Position numbers and translations under genes: made by a program. The notes beneath the pieces were generated by a model, which saw nothing but the letters and a program-made list of their open reading frames with translations, was not told where the DNA came from and searched no databases. Shown piece after piece: positions 12,751-13,841 of a stretch of 13,841 bases of DNA (positions are counted from its first letter, which is position 1; every line of letters starts with the position of its first letter). Source of the DNA: Vibrio sp. UBA2441 (lineage in GTDB: Bacteria; Pseudomonadota; Gammaproteobacteria; Enterobacterales; Vibrionaceae); contig DDQN01000083.1 of assembly GCA_002342685.1 (NCBI GenBank), forward strand, positions 1 to 13,841, in the 5' to 3' direction.

Positions 12751-13697
12751 AAAACTGGCACTTCAAATTCAGTGCGCTTTTTAAAGAGATCATCAGAGTT
12801 TATTGGGCGCTTTTAAAAGTGATGATCCCCGCCGTTATTGTAGTAAAAATCCTTGATTATTTTGGTGCCACAGAAATGCTGGCTCAAGGGCTATCACCCA
12901 TAATGCAGTTAGTTGGCCTACCAGAAGAAATGGGCATCGTCTGGGCTGTGGCGTTGTTGACCAACGTATATGCTGCAATGATCGTTTTTTACAATATCGC
13001 ACTGCACAGTGTATTTTCCGTCGCTGAAGTTACGGTGTTGGGTTCTATGATACTAGTGGCCCATTCTCTTCCTATTGAAGGCGCAATTGCTAAAGCATTG
13101 GGAATCAACTGGCTTAATACACTCACTATAAGGATCGGTGGTGCTTTAATGCTTGGGGCAATACTCAACGTTTTCTACACTACTTTTCATTGGAAACAAG
13201 AGGCTATCAAATTAGTCTGGTCACCCAATACAGCGGTATCTCCCAGCATAATGCAGTGGTGTGTAGAGCAGCTACAGCTTTTTGCATCAATCTTTATTAT
13301 TCTAGCTTCTCTCATTGTTGCACTACGAATTTTAAGAGTACTTGGAATTGAAGCCTTACTGCATAGACTTCTAATGCCACTCTTACGCGGACTGACTTTA
13401 GGTAAAGATGCCGCAAATATAACGATTATCGGTATGACACTAGGCATCTCCTTTGGGGCAGGTCTGCTTATTGATGAAGTAAAGCGTGGTCATATTGATA
13501 AACGCGACACTGCTTTAGTTATGGTTTTTCTTGGCTTATGCCATAGCATCATAGAAGACACGATATTAATCTTATTATTGGGGGCTGATATTACCGGTAT
13601 TTTATGGGGGAGACTCTTATTCGCCATCATTATAACGGCATTTTGGGGCCGTTACTTTCAAACAAAAACGAGAAAGGATGAAAAAGCTCATCAGTAA
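12741..13697 (+). CDS. Gate-domain (nucleoside-recognition) membrane protein
   Basis: A 318-aa multi-spanning inner-membrane protein with two repeats of the Gate/nucleoside-recognition type. One is near residues 20-135 (KVMIPAVIVVKIL, then TNVYAAMIVFYN and SLPIEGAIAK). The other is near 185-310 (VALRILRVLG, GMTLGISFGAGLLIDEVKRG, CHSIIEDTILILLLG). The spaced, partly conserved SxPIE and HSIIED segments support an internal duplication. The family includes SpmA/SpmB-like and nucleoside-transport relatives; the substrate here is unknown. ATG 12741 has AAGGAA eight bases upstream. The frame also opens at 12711, without a ribosome site and at the end of the likely -10 hexamer, so that start is rejected. 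Divergent from the Lrp-type regulator, which may control it. Confidence 0.85.
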   Translation: MWNKNWHFKFSALFKEIIRVYWALLKVMIPAVIVVKILDYFGATEMLAQGLSPIMQLVGLPEEMGIVWAVALLTNVYAAMIVFYNIALHSVFSVAEVTVLGSMILVAHSLPIEGAIAKALGINWLNTLTIRIGGALMLGAILNVFYTTFHWKQEAIKLVWSPNTAVSPSIMQWCVEQLQLFASIFIILASLIVALRILRVLGIEALLHRLLMPLLRGLTLGKDAANITIIGMTLGISFGAGLLIDEVKRGHIDKRDTALVMVFLGLCHSIIEDTILILLLGADITGILWGRLLFAIIITAFWGRYFQTKTRKDEKAHQ

Positions 13698-13744
13698 AAT
13701 TACGCAGAGTGCTAAATAGCTCCGAGCTCGTTTTTCACAAGTCC

Positions 13745-13766
13745 ATTTTTGTTTTCAAACAAAAAT
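13745..13766. repeat. A/T-rich inverted repeat after the Gate gene
   Basis: ATTTTTGTTT (13745-13754) and AAACAAAAAT (13757-13766) are exact inverted repeats with a two-base centre. In RNA the closing base pairs would open into a loop. It lies 48 bp after the stop codon. It lacks G/C pairs and a following T-run, so it is a poor intrinsic terminator. The rest of 13698-13841 shows no open frame or RNA gene I recognise. Confidence 0.5.
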
Positions 13767-13841
13767 TGATGAAATACATCTTAAGGTAAGGGTATAAAAT
13801 CGTCGAGCCTACGAATTCTTGAGACCCTGTAAATAATTCTG

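Noticed and set aside
13797..13841. Possible tRNA or repeat end at the right edge (segment with TCGAGCCTACGAATTC)
   Set aside because: It cannot be folded into a cloverleaf, has no T-loop or CCA end, and too little sequence remains to judge.
1..13841. CRISPR arrays, insertion sequences, integron or phage elements
   Set aside because: No regularly spaced repeats, transposase or integrase motifs, or terminal inverted repeats with target duplications were seen.

Overview
The window looks like an origin-proximal stretch of a Vibrionaceae-type gammaproteobacterial chromosome. The order sthA / fabR-yijD / trmA / btuB / murI / (rrn) is the same as in E. coli. The SthA, LexA, TrmA and FabR proteins read as close relatives of the enterobacterial and Vibrio versions, and the rRNA leader at the left edge has the familiar Vibrio/enteric form. 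I see no phage, transposase, CRISPR or tRNA gene.

Left edge (1-387): the promoter region of an rRNA operon transcribed leftwards out of the window (P1, P2, a boxB-like hairpin and boxA), with Fis-type motifs upstream. A 22-bp perfect palindrome lies just before a rightward gene for a small membrane-anchored RRM RNA-binding protein. That gene sits between murI and the rrn operon, facing the opposite way, and its 3' end overlaps murI tail-to-tail.

Left-centre (818-7746): murI and btuB point left. btuB has a cobalamin riboswitch leader, a good promoter and its own terminator; a possible Fur box covers its -10. trmA is divergent from btuB and converges on the fabR-yijD pair, the two arms sharing a bidirectional terminator. 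sthA is divergent from fabR and has a clear terminator. These are housekeeping functions: cell-wall D-glutamate, B12 uptake, tRNA T54 methylation, unsaturated fatty acid control and NADPH/NADH balance.

Right-centre (7779-9366): an LCM/TcmP-like methyltransferase with a strong Fur-box match over its promoter and an unusual cysteine cluster, then lexA with two SOS boxes. plsB is not next to lexA in this window.

Right (9490-13841): an accessory-looking set of leftward genes. A 55-aa membrane protein gene, easily missed by size, lies 13 bp before a DsbB/DsbI-like gene that keeps only one of the two DsbB cysteine pairs. Upstream of both, in the same direction, is a membrane-anchored ToxR/CadC-type regulator with a large periplasmic domain. 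Next come an Lrp/AsnC regulator and a divergent Gate-domain (nucleoside-recognition) membrane protein. The start codon of the latter lies inside a 16-bp sequence one mismatch away from a consensus ParB parS site. The least explained parts are the small-protein/DsbI-like/ToxR-like set, the Fur-box methyltransferase, the 22-bp palindrome and the parS-like site.
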